Assembly (NCBI GenBank): GCA_900757655.1
Contig: CAAEOT010000012.1
Coordinates: 1 to 42,909, forward strand
Source: an uncultured Oscillospiraceae bacterium
GTDB taxonomy: Bacteria; Bacillota; Clostridia; Oscillospirales; Oscillospiraceae
Reading direction: 5' to 3'
DNA length: 42,909 nt
This document shows positions 23,409 through 31,536 of the stretch, piece by piece; position 1 is the first letter of the stretch; each line of letters starts with the position of its first letter. The notes under the pieces were generated by a model. It saw only the letters and a list, made by a program, of their open reading frames with translations, was not told the DNA's origin and made no database searches. The translations under genes were made by a program, and so were the position numbers.

Positions 23409-23414
23409 TATAAT
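23409..23414 (+). promoter_or_regulatory. Consensus -10 box before the RNA methyltransferase gene
   Basis: TATAAT at 23409-23414 with no good -35 upstream. If used, transcription starts near 23421, favouring the ATG at 23448 over that at 23427. Confidence 0.4.
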
Positions 23415-23447
23415 CGGGCTGACCCTATGGAAAAGAGAGATGCAGCT

Positions 23448-24278
23448 ATGGCAAAGATTTTTGATATTTCGGACTTTTCCGCGCCGGAGCTGGACGTGTA
23501 CGCCCGCCTGACGGAAAACCAGCTCGTCAACCGCGCCGACCCGGCAAACGCCCTCTTCATTGCCGAGAGCCCGCTCGTGATCGGCCGCGCGCTTGACGCG
23601 GGGTGCGTGCCGGTGTCGTTTTTGATGGAGCGCCGCCATGTGGACGGCAAGGCGCGCGAGATTCTGGCGCGCTGTCCGGACGATATCCCGGTCTATGCGG
23701 CCGGGCTCGATGTGCTCACGCAGCTGACGGGCTTTCATCTCACGCGCGGCATGCTCTGCGCCATGCGCCGCCCGGCGCTGCCGGATGTGGCGGCCCTGTG
23801 CGCTGATGCCGCACGTGTGGCCGTGCTGGAAAACGTGATGAACCCGACGAACATCGGCGCGATCTTCCGCTCGGCGGCAGCGCTCGGTGTGGACGCCGTG
23901 CTGCTCACGTCGGCGGGCAGCGACCCGCTCTACCGCCGCGCCGTGCGCGTGAGCATGGGCACGGTGTTTCAGGTGCCGTGGACGTACCTGCCCGCAGACA
24001 CCGACTGGCAGGAAACGCTGCATGGTCTCGGCTTCCAAACGGCGGCCATGGCGCTGCGGGACGATTCGCTGCGCATCGACGATAAGCGCCTGCGCGCCGT
24101 GCCGCGTCTCGCCATCGTGCTTGGCACGGAGGGGGATGGGCTGGCAGCAGACACGATCGCCGCGTGCGATTACACGGTGCGCATTCCTATGACGCATGGG
24201 GTCGATTCGCTCAATGTGGCCGCGGCGAGCGCCGTCGCGTTTTATCAGCTCGCGCTTTTGCGGGACCGGAACATATGA
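23448..24278 (+). CDS. TrmH/SpoU-family RNA 2'-O-methyltransferase
   Basis: 276 residues from the ATG at 23448, chosen for its AAGAGAG site; an ATG at 23427 is possible. The N-terminal substrate-binding domain (about 1-110) contains NALFIAESPLVIGRALDAGC and FHLTRGMLCAM. The C-terminal SPOUT knot has motif 1 NVMNPTNIGAIFRSAAALGVDAVLL, motif 2 LGTEGDGL and motif 3 IPMTHGVDSLNVAAASAVAFY. It methylates a ribose in rRNA or tRNA with S-adenosylmethionine; the exact site is not readable. Confidence 0.9.
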   Translation: MAKIFDISDFSAPELDVYARLTENQLVNRADPANALFIAESPLVIGRALDAGCVPVSFLMERRHVDGKAREILARCPDDIPVYAAGLDVLTQLTGFHLTRGMLCAMRRPALPDVAALCADAARVAVLENVMNPTNIGAIFRSAAALGVDAVLLTSAGSDPLYRRAVRVSMGTVFQVPWTYLPADTDWQETLHGLGFQTAAMALRDDSLRIDDKRLRAVPRLAIVLGTEGDGLAADTIAACDYTVRIPMTHGVDSLNVAAASAVAFYQLALLRDRNI

Positions 24279-24285
24279 ATATGCG

Positions 24286-24322
24286 AATCCCCGGCTTCCG
24301 GTTCGGAAGTCGGGGATTTTTT
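24286..24322 (+). terminator. Terminator after the RNA methyltransferase gene
   Basis: A 15-bp stem (24286-24300 with 24304-24318, one G-T) followed by T6. The following 24323-24408 holds no gene; it only shows two similar words, GGAAACTTTTTG and GGAACTTTTTG. Confidence 0.88.
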
Positions 24323-24408
24323 GGGGGATAGAAGGGGGTGAAATGAAAGGGGAAACTTTTTGAGGCCGGGGGAAAAGAATCTAAAATGGAAGCTGGAACT
24401 TTTTGCCC

Positions 24409-24930
24409 TTAAACGTCGAAGCGGTCGTAGCTCCCGGCGCAGTCGAGGCACAGCTTCTGCCCGCCGACGAGACGGATCCAGTTGGCGCCCGTCACCTCGC
24501 CGCAGCACGCGCAGCGGTACGAGTCGAAGAGCTTCGCCTTCTCCGGCAGCGGAATGGTCGCCGGCTTGACATCGAACAGGTCGGCCGGCTCCTGCGCCTG
24601 ATAGTAGGCGAACGATTCCTCGCGCGTCATCCCCTCCGGCCGCGGCCGGAGCACCAGGCGCACGGACTTGCCCGTGGCGCGGTTATAGAAGGAAAATGCC
24701 TGCTTGCCGCGCATGTGAAACAGCAGATTGCCCTTGCCGATGCTGCACCCGAGCAGCGCCTGGATGGCGTCCACGCCGCAGGCATCGTTTTCCGCGATGC
24801 ACACGACCTGCTCGTCACCGGAAAAGCTCAGCTCCAGCAGCTCGGCGGCGTAGCACGCGGCCTTGTAACCGATCGTCAGCCCGCCGCAGGCGTGGCCGTG
24901 AAATTGTACGCAGGTCTCCCAGTTGGTCAT
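24409..24930 (-). CDS. FmdE-family protein with C-terminal zinc ribbon
   Basis: 173 residues. The N-terminal domain (1-115) carries FHGHACGGLTIGYKAA, the His/Cys motif of the FmdE family, plus ENDACGVDAIQALLGCSIGKGNL. The C-terminus has a zinc ribbon, CACCGE...CLDC. FmdE is named after a gene in a molybdenum formylmethanofuran dehydrogenase operon, but its role is not established. Homologues in anaerobes sit beside ABC importers for metals or metal complexes (family knowledge). Here it overlaps the ABC ATPase gene by 4 bases and is the last gene of the operon. A metal-insertion or metal-handling role linked to the imported ligand is plausible (inference). Confidence 0.85.
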   Translation of the reverse strand: MTNWETCVQFHGHACGGLTIGYKAACYAAELLELSFSGDEQVVCIAENDACGVDAIQALLGCSIGKGNLLFHMRGKQAFSFYNRATGKSVRLVLRPRPEGMTREESFAYYQAQEPADLFDVKPATIPLPEKAKLFDSYRCACCGEVTGANWIRLVGGQKLCLDCAGSYDRFDV

Positions 24931-25703
24931 GATCTTGTCTCCTTTTCTTCGTCGTCGATGAGCACGAGCTTTTGCCCCTGCACGTCCACGATGCTGCCCG
25001 TCACGCCGTAGACGTCCCGCAGGGCGTCGGCATCAAAGATCTCCGCGCCGCCATAGCGGTACACTGCTCCTTCGCGCAGCAGCAGAAAGCGGTCACAGAA
25101 CCGCAGCGCGAGGTTCAGGTCGTGGATGACGATCATTGCCGTGAGGCCCTGCTCGCAGCACAGGTCGCGCGTGATCTGCAGCACCTGATATTGATTGCGG
25201 ATGTCGAGATTGCTGGTCGGTTCGTCCAGCAGCAGGAGCGTCGGCTCCTGCGCCAGCGCACGGGCGAGCATGACCTTCTGCCGCTCGCCGCCGGAGAGCT
25301 GGTTGAGAAACCGGCCGCGCATATCCTCCAGATTCAGATAGCGCATGGCCTCGTGCACCACGTGGTGGTCGTGCTCCGTCACGCCCCAGGTCATGTAGGG
25401 CCGGCGCCCGAGCATGACCATGTCGTGCACGGTCATCTGCGTGTCGGGCACGTGCTGTGCCACGAAGGCCACGCGCTTTGCGATCTCCCGGTGGGAGAGT
25501 GTGAGCAGATCCTCGCCGTCGATGCGGCAGTGCCCGCTGTCAGCCGTGAGGATGCGGTTCATACACTTAAGCAGTGTGCTCTTACCGACGCCGTTGTTGC
25601 CGAGCACGGCCAGAAAGCGCCCGTCCTCCAGTTCGAAGCTCACGTCGCGGAGGATTGGCCGCCCGCCTTTGTAGTGATAGCAGAGATGGTCCACACAAAT
25701 CAT
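24927..25703 (-). CDS. Fec/Btu-type ABC transporter ATP-binding protein
   Basis: 258 residues from an ATG at 25703 (the frame is open much further upstream, but that is the shadow of the permease gene). Walker A GNNGVGKST, signature LSGGERQKVMLARAL, Walker B LLLLDEPTSNLD and the His-loop IVIHDLN. The FecE/BtuD subfamily powers uptake of siderophores, haem, cobalamin or related metal complexes. It overlaps both neighbours by 4 bases. Confidence 0.93.
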   Translation of the reverse strand: MICVDHLCYHYKGGRPILRDVSFELEDGRFLAVLGNNGVGKSTLLKCMNRILTADSGHCRIDGEDLLTLSHREIAKRVAFVAQHVPDTQMTVHDMVMLGRRPYMTWGVTEHDHHVVHEAMRYLNLEDMRGRFLNQLSGGERQKVMLARALAQEPTLLLLDEPTSNLDIRNQYQVLQITRDLCCEQGLTAMIVIHDLNLALRFCDRFLLLREGAVYRYGGAEIFDADALRDVYGVTGSIVDVQGQKLVLIDDEEKETRS

Positions 25704-26755
25704 GTCCGGCCCCTCCCCTTGAACAGCAGGTACAAAAACAGCGGGCCGCCAAGAAACGCTGTCAGCGCGCCGATCGGCAGAATGACGGGCATGATGACCA
25801 CGCGCGCGGCCAGATCGCTCAGCAGTAGCAGCGCTGCGCCGGCGAGTACGGAGCCGGGGATGAGATAGATATAGTTGTTGCCGACGACCATGCGCACGAT
25901 GTGCGGCGCGACGAGGCCGATGAAGTTGATCAGGCCGACGTGCGACACGATCACCGAGCAGACGAGGCACGTGAGCACGACGTTCGTCAGCGTCAGCCGC
26001 CGGACGTGGATGCCGAGACTCATCGCCGTCTCCTCGCCGGAGAGCAGAGCGTTGTAGTCCCAGCGGTGCAGGTAACAGTAGCCAATCAGCACCAGCACGG
26101 CCAGCGCCATGCCGCGCAGAGACTGCCAGTCCGTACTGCCGAGGTCGCCAAACGTCCAGAACACGAGCGACGAGAGCGCGACCTCGTCGGCAAAGTACTG
26201 CAGCAGCGTGGTCGCACCGGTCAGCATGGAGCTGATGGCGACGCCGGCGAGCACGATGCCCTCCGAGGAGATCTGCTTGAACTGGCTCAGCCCCAGAATG
26301 ACGGCTGCGACGAGCAGCGAGCCGAGAAAGGAGCACAGCGGGATGGCCCAGCTGCCGGCCTGGCTCAGGCCGAGGCCGATGATGGCGACGGCTGCGCCGA
26401 ATGTTGCGCCCTGCGATACGCCGAGCGTGGAGGCCGAGGCCAGCGGATTGCGCAGCACAGCCTGCAAAATACATCCGGCCAGCCCCAGCCCCGCGCCGGC
26501 GACCATGGCGGTGCAGATGCGCGGCAGGCGGTTGTTGCGGATGACGAGATTGATCTTCGCATCCGTCGCCCGGCCGAAAATACCTCGGATGAGCTCGGCG
26601 GCCGGTGTGTTGTAAGAGCCGGCGCGCAGCGACAAGAAGAACGCGAGCGCCAGAATCACAGCCAGCAGGATCAGAAAGCGGATGCTTCTGGCGCGGTTGC
26701 GGCTGTAATCGGAATCGTGCGGCTTATTCGCCGAGTGTGATGGCACGGAATGCAT
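25700..26755 (-). CDS. FecCD/BtuC-type ABC transporter permease
   Basis: 351 residues with about 10 membrane helices after a polar N-terminus. Family words: RNNRLPRICTAMVAGAGLGLAGCILQAVLRNPLASASTLGVSQGA, LAGVAISSMLTG and the C-terminal GLINFIGLVAPHIVRMVVG (coupling-helix region). It starts with a strong AAGGAGG and overlaps the end of the binding-protein gene by 32 bases. A single permease gene implies a homodimer. The ligand class is siderophore, haem, corrinoid or similar. Confidence 0.93.
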   Translation of the reverse strand: MHSVPSHSANKPHDSDYSRNRARSIRFLILLAVILALAFFLSLRAGSYNTPAAELIRGIFGRATDAKINLVIRNNRLPRICTAMVAGAGLGLAGCILQAVLRNPLASASTLGVSQGATFGAAVAIIGLGLSQAGSWAIPLCSFLGSLLVAAVILGLSQFKQISSEGIVLAGVAISSMLTGATTLLQYFADEVALSSLVFWTFGDLGSTDWQSLRGMALAVLVLIGYCYLHRWDYNALLSGEETAMSLGIHVRRLTLTNVVLTCLVCSVIVSHVGLINFIGLVAPHIVRMVVGNNYIYLIPGSVLAGAALLLLSDLAARVVIMPVILPIGALTAFLGGPLFLYLLFKGRGRT

Positions 26756-27815
26756 ACCCGGCCTCCTTCAGATCGGGATAGGGATTGGAGCCGAGCAGCT
26801 CCGTGAAGATCTCGCCGGCCTTGGTCTCGGGGTCGATGTCGGAAAACTGCTCCGGATACAGCACGCAGGCGGCGTAATAGGCGTCCGCCAGCGCCGTCTC
26901 CAGATTGGAGGCCGAGGAGCGGAACGAGATCTGCGAATAGACCTTGCCGCTGCGCACGGCGGTGAGGCTGTTATAAAAAGCCGGGTTGGCCTGATAATCT
27001 TCGTTGATCAGGGGCATACCATTGAAGTCCAGGAAGATCACATCCGGGTCCCAGGCGAGCACCTGCTCAGTGTCGATGTTGAACGCGCCGGTCTGCCCGG
27101 TCGTGTCGGCGAGGTTTTTGGCGTGGATGAGCGCAAACGGGCCGTAGCCTGCCTCCGTGCCCTCAAAGCCGTGCTGCCCCTTGAAGGACACGCCGCCGAC
27201 ATAGACGGACGGCTTCTGATCGTCTGCAATCTTGGCCGTGCGCGTGTCGAGGTCGGTCTGGATGCCCTTGAGGTACTTGGTCAGCTCCTGCGCGCGCGTT
27301 TCCAGCCCGTAGAGCTCGCCGAGCAGACGGATGGTCTCATAGGCCGCATCGTCGAGCGTGGTGTCGCTGCCGGGCACGACAAAGACCGGGATGCCGGTCT
27401 TGCCGGACAGCTCATCTGCGTCGCATGAGGCATAGGCGCTCATGACGATGACTTGCGGCGCGACATCGATGATCTGCTCCACATACGGCTCGCCGTTCGT
27501 GCCGGTGACGGGCAGGTCCTTGAATTTGTCGAAGTTCACATAGTTATACAGGCGGCTCATGCCGGCCTTGGTCTCATAGTCCTCCACGCCGACCACGCGG
27601 TCAGCCGCGCCGACATAGCAGCTGTAGCGCAGCGCGCCGACACCGACGCACACGATGCGCTCTACCTTTTCGGGGACGGACACGGTGCGATTTTTGCCGT
27701 CTGTGATTGTGCGGGTGCCGGCGGTGTCACTGGTGTCCGTTTTCCCGCCGCAGGCTGCGCAGGACAGCAGCGTCAGGACTGCCAGCAGCAGGCAGATGAT
27801 GTTGCGTTTTTTCAT
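26724..27815 (-). CDS. Fec/TroA-type ABC substrate-binding lipoprotein
   Basis: 363 residues from an ATG at 27815 with GAGG upstream (ATG 27830 is in frame but lacks a site). A lipoprotein signal precedes CAACGGK. Then TITDGKNRTVSVPEKVERIVCVGVGALRYSCYVGAADRVVGVEDYE, typical of the PBP2 (TroA/FecB-like) fold, followed by PQVIVMSAYASCDADEL, the long backbone helix (about 175-210) and DPDVIFLDFNGM. First gene of the operon SBP-permease-ATPase-FmdE. The exact ligand is unknown; Cys-containing loops and FmdE suggest a metal complex (inference). The promoter carries the same GC-tract element as the cluster at 40.6 kb. Confidence 0.9.
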   Translation of the reverse strand: MKKRNIICLLLAVLTLLSCAACGGKTDTSDTAGTRTITDGKNRTVSVPEKVERIVCVGVGALRYSCYVGAADRVVGVEDYETKAGMSRLYNYVNFDKFKDLPVTGTNGEPYVEQIIDVAPQVIVMSAYASCDADELSGKTGIPVFVVPGSDTTLDDAAYETIRLLGELYGLETRAQELTKYLKGIQTDLDTRTAKIADDQKPSVYVGGVSFKGQHGFEGTEAGYGPFALIHAKNLADTTGQTGAFNIDTEQVLAWDPDVIFLDFNGMPLINEDYQANPAFYNSLTAVRSGKVYSQISFRSSASNLETALADAYYAACVLYPEQFSDIDPETKAGEIFTELLGSNPYPDLKEAGYAFRAITLGE

Positions 27816-27867
27816 ACATTCCATCCTCATTTTCTGTTGTTTGCCCCGTTTCCGGAGCGCTGCCACC

Positions 27868-27896
27868 AGTATACCGGACGGGCAGCAGCTGCGTAA
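27868..27896 (-). promoter_or_regulatory. Promoter of the Fec-type operon
   Basis: On the minus strand TTACGC (27891-27896) and TATACT (27868-27873) with 17 bases between. The poor -35 suggests dependence on, or control by, a protein bound to the adjacent GC-tract element. Confidence 0.6.
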
Positions 27897-27911
27897 GCAC
27901 CCTGGGGGGAT
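27890..27911 (-). promoter_or_regulatory. Putative operator: C-tract/G-tract palindrome (copy 1)
   Basis: On the minus strand, ATCCCCCCAGGGTGCTTACG lies directly upstream of and into the -35 box. Compared over 22 bases with 40610-40631 it has only three differences. A third copy is at 40669-40691. C4-6/G4-6 tracts resemble sites of CsoR/RcnR-type metal sensors (family knowledge), but no such regulator is in the window. Confidence 0.6.
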
Positions 27912-28032
27912 GAAAAGTTGCACAGTTTTCTTCACAATTTTTTGCTGACGGATGTTCCGGATTCGCCCGTTTATATACAAATATGCCGAGAATTGTTCAT
28001 AAACAAAGAGAAAATTACGCATCGCTGCGGTA

Positions 28033-28096
28033 TTTTACAATTTTACACGCATTTTACATAAGCGCTCTTTTCGTTTTTACATCCCCTGCGTATTCT
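28033..28096 (+). promoter_or_regulatory. Pho box and promoter of the pst operon
   Basis: TTTTACA occurs four times, at 28033, 28041, 28052 and 28075, with spacings of 8, 11 and 23 bases. Direct TT(A/T)ACA repeats about 11 bases apart are the binding pattern of PhoP/PhoB regulators. A -10 box TATTCT follows at 28091-28096 with no proper -35, as usual for Pho-activated promoters. The regulator is probably the PhoP of this same operon. The remaining part of 27912-28032 shows no other element. Confidence 0.75.
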
Positions 28097-28156
28097 GTGA
28101 AGCGTAGGGAACAAAAAACCAGAATCAAAATCGAAGTTCGAAAGGAGCACTTCATC

Positions 28157-28984
28157 TTGAAAAAGATCATCACTGTTTTGTGTGCCGTCGTCATGGCGCT
28201 CTCGCTGTTCGCGGGCTGCGGCCAGAAGGCGAATGACAACGGCACGACCACCGGCGGCACAGTCTCGACCGACGGTTCCACCTCCATGGAAAAAGTCATC
28301 GGCGCGCTGGGCGAATCCTTCATGGAGGCAAACTCGGGCACGACCTTCACCTATAACCCGACCGGCTCCGGCTCCGGCATCCAGGCCGTTTCCGAAGGCC
28401 GCTGCGACATCGGCCTGTCGAGCCGCGCGCTCAAGGACGACGAGAAGGCCTCTGGCCTGAAGGAGACCACCCTCGCCCTCGACGGCATCGCCATCATCGT
28501 CAACCCCCAGAACCCGGTCAAGGATCTGAGCCTGGAGCAGATCGCCAAGATCTACACCGGTGAGATCACCAACTGGAAGGATGTCGGCGGCGAGGATGCC
28601 GAGATCGTGCGCATCGGCCGCGAGGCCGGCAGCGGCACGCGCGACGGCTTCGAGTCCATCACGGACACGAAGGATGCCTGCCAGTACCGCCAGGAGCTGA
28701 CCTCCACGGGCGATGTCATCACCACCGTGTCCCAGAACCCGAACGCGATCGGCTATGCCTCTCTGGCTGCCATCAAGGACAGCGTCAAGGCCCTGACCGT
28801 CAACGGTGTGGCCCCGACGGAAGCCACCGTCAAGGACGGTACCTACCTCGTGCAGCGTCCGTTCGTCCTCGTGACGAAGGAAGGCGTTGCCCTGAGCGAG
28901 ACCGCGCAGAAGTTCTTCAACTTCGCGACCTCTGCGGACGCCGCGTCCATCATCTCCGCGGCGGGCGCAGTCCCGGTGGCCTGA
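28157..28984 (+). CDS. pstS: Phosphate ABC transporter substrate-binding lipoprotein
   Basis: 275 residues from a TTG start at 28157, placed 9 bases after AAAGGAG; the frame is open upstream but without a site. A lipoprotein signal MKKIITVLCAVVMALSLFAGC precedes the mature protein. Phosphate-binding words: DGSTSMEKVIGALGESF, GSGSGIQAVSEGRCDIGLSSR and REAGSGTRDGFE (the S/T-rich loops that hold phosphate). It delivers phosphate to PstC/PstA. First gene of pstS-pstC-pstA-pstB-phoU-phoP-phoR, preceded by Pho boxes and followed by a hairpin. Confidence 0.95.
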   Translation: MKKIITVLCAVVMALSLFAGCGQKANDNGTTTGGTVSTDGSTSMEKVIGALGESFMEANSGTTFTYNPTGSGSGIQAVSEGRCDIGLSSRALKDDEKASGLKETTLALDGIAIIVNPQNPVKDLSLEQIAKIYTGEITNWKDVGGEDAEIVRIGREAGSGTRDGFESITDTKDACQYRQELTSTGDVITTVSQNPNAIGYASLAAIKDSVKALTVNGVAPTEATVKDGTYLVQRPFVLVTKEGVALSETAQKFFNFATSADAASIISAAGAVPVA

Positions 28985-29001
28985 GCCAAAGACAAGCGTA
29001 C

Positions 29002-29024
29002 AGGCGGCTGAGCTTCAGCCGCCT
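29002..29024 (+). promoter_or_regulatory. Intercistronic hairpin between pstS and pstC
   Basis: Perfect 10-bp stem (29002-29011 with 29015-29024), loop GCT, followed only by TTCGC. It may protect the pstS message or reduce read-through, so that the binding protein is made in excess. Confidence 0.6.
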
Positions 29025-29048
29025 TTCGCATATACAGAGGTGCTGGAT

Positions 29049-29924
29049 ATGAAAAAGAGATCTCAAGTTCTGGAGACGGTCGTGCATGGCGTGTTTTTGC
29101 TCCTTGGCCTCATCACCGTCGGGTGTGTGCTGCTCATCAGCGTGTACCTCATCGTCTCCGGTATCCCCGCCATCCGGGAGATCGGGCTCATCCCGTTCCT
29201 ATTCGGCAAGACGTGGGCATCCACGGCGGCAGAGCCGTCGTACGGCATTCTGCCGTTCATTCTGACAAGTGTATACGGTACGGCCGGGGCTATCGTGCTC
29301 GGCGTGCCGCTGGGGTTCCTGACAGCCGTGTACCTGGCGAAGGTCGCTCCGCCACGGCTCAAGGCTGTGCTGGAATCAGCCGTGAGCCTGCTCGCCGGCA
29401 TCCCGTCGGTCGTCTACGGTCTTGTGGGCATGCTCGTGCTCGTACCGGGCATCCGCAAGGTGTTCCACCTGGCGGACGGCGCGAGCCTGCTCGCCGCCAT
29501 TATCGTGCTGGCGATCATGATCCTGCCGTCGATCATCAAGGTGTCCGTCACGGCGCTTGAGGCCGTGCCGCCTGAGTATGAGGACGCGTCGCTCGCGCTG
29601 GGCGCGACGCCCATCGAGACGTACTTCAAGGTTTCCGTCCCGGCGGCGAAGAGCGGCATTGCCGCCGCCGTCGTGCTCGGCGTCGGCCGCGCGATCGGCG
29701 AGGCCATGGCTGTCATGATGGTGTCCGGCAACGTGCCGAATATGCCGAGCCTGTTTCAGAGCGTGCGCTTTCTGACGACGGCCGTCGCGAGCGAAATGTC
29801 CTACTCCGGCGGCCTGCAGCGGCAGGCGCTGTTTTCCATCGCGCTGGTGCTGTTTTTGTTCATCATGCTCATCAACGCCACGCTCAACTTCTTCCTCAAG
29901 CGCAATAAGGAGGGGGACAAATGA
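29049..29924 (+). CDS. pstC: Phosphate ABC transporter permease PstC
   Basis: 291 residues from the ATG at 29049 (a GTG three codons earlier overlaps the AGAGG site). Six membrane helices. Family words: FGKTWASTAAEPSYGILPFILTSVYGT, GIPSVVYGLVGMLVLVP, the EAA-like loop YEDASLALGATPIETYFKVSVPAAKSG, and GRAIGEAMAVMMVSGN. Forms the channel with PstA. Confidence 0.95.
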   Translation: MKKRSQVLETVVHGVFLLLGLITVGCVLLISVYLIVSGIPAIREIGLIPFLFGKTWASTAAEPSYGILPFILTSVYGTAGAIVLGVPLGFLTAVYLAKVAPPRLKAVLESAVSLLAGIPSVVYGLVGMLVLVPGIRKVFHLADGASLLAAIIVLAIMILPSIIKVSVTALEAVPPEYEDASLALGATPIETYFKVSVPAAKSGIAAAVVLGVGRAIGEAMAVMMVSGNVPNMPSLFQSVRFLTTAVASEMSYSGGLQRQALFSIALVLFLFIMLINATLNFFLKRNKEGDK

Positions 29925-30784
29925 AAAAGAAAGCCATTTCCGGCAGTCGCAGGGCCTATATCCTCACCATGCGCATCCTCATGGGCGCGGCGGCCGTCAT
30001 CACGGCGGCGCTCGTGCTGTTTCTGATCGCCTACGTGCTCATCAAGGGTCTGCCGAACGTGTCGTGGACGCTGCTGTCCACCGCGCCGAGCTACCTGTCG
30101 GACCGCATCGGCATCCTGCCGGACATTCTCAATACGCTCTATATCGTCATCGCCACGCTGCTGATCGTCCTGCCGCTCGGCGTGGGCGCAGCCATCTACC
30201 TGACCGAGTATGCCACGAACCGCCGGCTCATCGGCGCCATCGAGTACGCGGCCGAGACGCTCTCCGGCATCCCGTCGATCATTTACGGTCTGGTGGGTAT
30301 GCTGTTTTTCTGCCAGTTTTTGAACATGAAAACCTCGCTGCTGGCCGGCGCGCTCACGCTCGTCATCATGAACTTGCCGACCATCATGCGCACCACGCAG
30401 GAGAGCTTAAAGACCGTGCCGCAGAGCTACCGCGAGGGTGCCTTTGGTCTCGGCGCTGGCAAGTGGCGCGTCATCCGCACCGTGGTGCTGCCCGGCTGCG
30501 TGGACGGCGTCATCACCGGCTGCATCCTGTCCGTCGGCCGTATCCTCGGCGAGTCGGCCGCGCTGCTGTTCACAGCGGGCTTTGCCCACGCGCTCAACGG
30601 CTTCTTTGAGGGGCTGAGCAGCGCGGGCGCCACGCTCACCGTCGCGCTTTACGTTTACGCCAAGGAGCAGGGCCAGTTCGATGTGGCCTTTGCCATCGCC
30701 GCCATTTTGATGATCCTTACACTGCTCATCAACGGCGCGGCCACGCTCGTTGAGCGATACTTCAGGAGGAAAAGAAGTCTATGA
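29921..30784 (+). CDS. pstA: Phosphate ABC transporter permease PstA
   Basis: 287 residues, six membrane helices. Typical words are GILPDILNTLYIVIATLLIVLPLGVGAAIYLTEYA, GIPSIIYGLVGMLFF, the coupling loop YREGAFGLGAGKWRVIRTVVLPG and GRILGESAALLFTAG. It overlaps pstC and pstB by 4 bases each, which fits fixed stoichiometry. Confidence 0.95.
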   Translation: MKKKAISGSRRAYILTMRILMGAAAVITAALVLFLIAYVLIKGLPNVSWTLLSTAPSYLSDRIGILPDILNTLYIVIATLLIVLPLGVGAAIYLTEYATNRRLIGAIEYAAETLSGIPSIIYGLVGMLFFCQFLNMKTSLLAGALTLVIMNLPTIMRTTQESLKTVPQSYREGAFGLGAGKWRVIRTVVLPGCVDGVITGCILSVGRILGESAALLFTAGFAHALNGFFEGLSSAGATLTVALYVYAKEQGQFDVAFAIAAILMILTLLINGAATLVERYFRRKRSL

Positions 30785-31536
30785 GTGACATTATGACAGT
30801 CCAGGGCCTGAACCTCTGGTACGGAGACCATCAGGCACTGCACGATATCAGTATGAACATCCCCGAAAAGAGCATCACGGCGCTCATCGGGCCGTCCGGC
30901 TGCGGCAAATCCACGTTTCTCAAAACGCTCAACCGCATGAACGACCTCATTCCGGGTGTGAAGATCACGGGCGACGTGCGCTACCGCGACCAGGACATTT
31001 TCGCTCCCGGCACGGACGTCAACGAGCTGCGGCGCGAGATCGGCATGGTCTTTCAGAAGCCGAACCCGTTTCCGATGAGCATCTATGACAACATTGCCTA
31101 CGGCCCGCGCACGCACGGTATCAAAAACCGCGCGAAGCTCGACGAGATCGTCGAAAAGTCCCTGCGCGGCGCGGCTATCTGGGACGAGGTGAAAGATCGT
31201 TTGAAGAAAAACGCCCTCGGCCTCTCCGGCGGCCAGCAGCAGCGTCTGTGCATCGCCCGCGCGCTCGCGGTCGAGCCGGAGGTGCTGCTCATGGATGAGC
31301 CCACGAGCGCGCTCGACCCCATCTCCACGTCGAAGATCGAGGAGCTGGCCATGCAGCTCAAGGAGCAGTACACGATCGTGATCGTCACGCACAACATGCA
31401 GCAGGCGGTGCGCATTTCCGACCGCACGGCGTTTTTCCTGCTCGGCGAGCTCGTCGAGTGCGACGACACGCAGCAGCTGTTCTCGCAGCCGCAGGATAAG
31501 CGGACAGAGGATTACATCACAGGGAGGTTTGGCTAA
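30781..31536 (+). CDS. pstB: Phosphate ABC transporter ATP-binding protein
   Basis: 251 residues. Walker A IGPSGCGKSTFLKTLNRMNDL (specific for PstB), Q-loop VFQKPNPFPMSIYDNIAYG, signature LSGGQQQRLCIARAL, Walker B VLLMDEPTSALDPIST and His-loop IVTHNMQQA. Hydrolyses ATP for phosphate import and is believed to signal, with PhoU, to PhoR. Confidence 0.97.
   Translation: MSDIMTVQGLNLWYGDHQALHDISMNIPEKSITALIGPSGCGKSTFLKTLNRMNDLIPGVKITGDVRYRDQDIFAPGTDVNELRREIGMVFQKPNPFPMSIYDNIAYGPRTHGIKNRAKLDEIVEKSLRGAAIWDEVKDRLKKNALGLSGGQQQRLCIARALAVEPEVLLMDEPTSALDPISTSKIEELAMQLKEQYTIVIVTHNMQQAVRISDRTAFFLLGELVECDDTQQLFSQPQDKRTEDYITGRFG

Noticed and set aside
24323..24408. Short repeated word GGAA(A)CTTTTTG as a mobile-element trace
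   Set aside because: Only two imperfect 11-12-base copies, no inverted ends or target duplication.
25704..26474. Long N-terminal extension of the Fec-type ATPase frame
   Set aside because: It lies entirely within the permease gene in another frame and is Arg/Ala-rich; the ATPase starts at 25703 with the expected MICVDHLCYHY.
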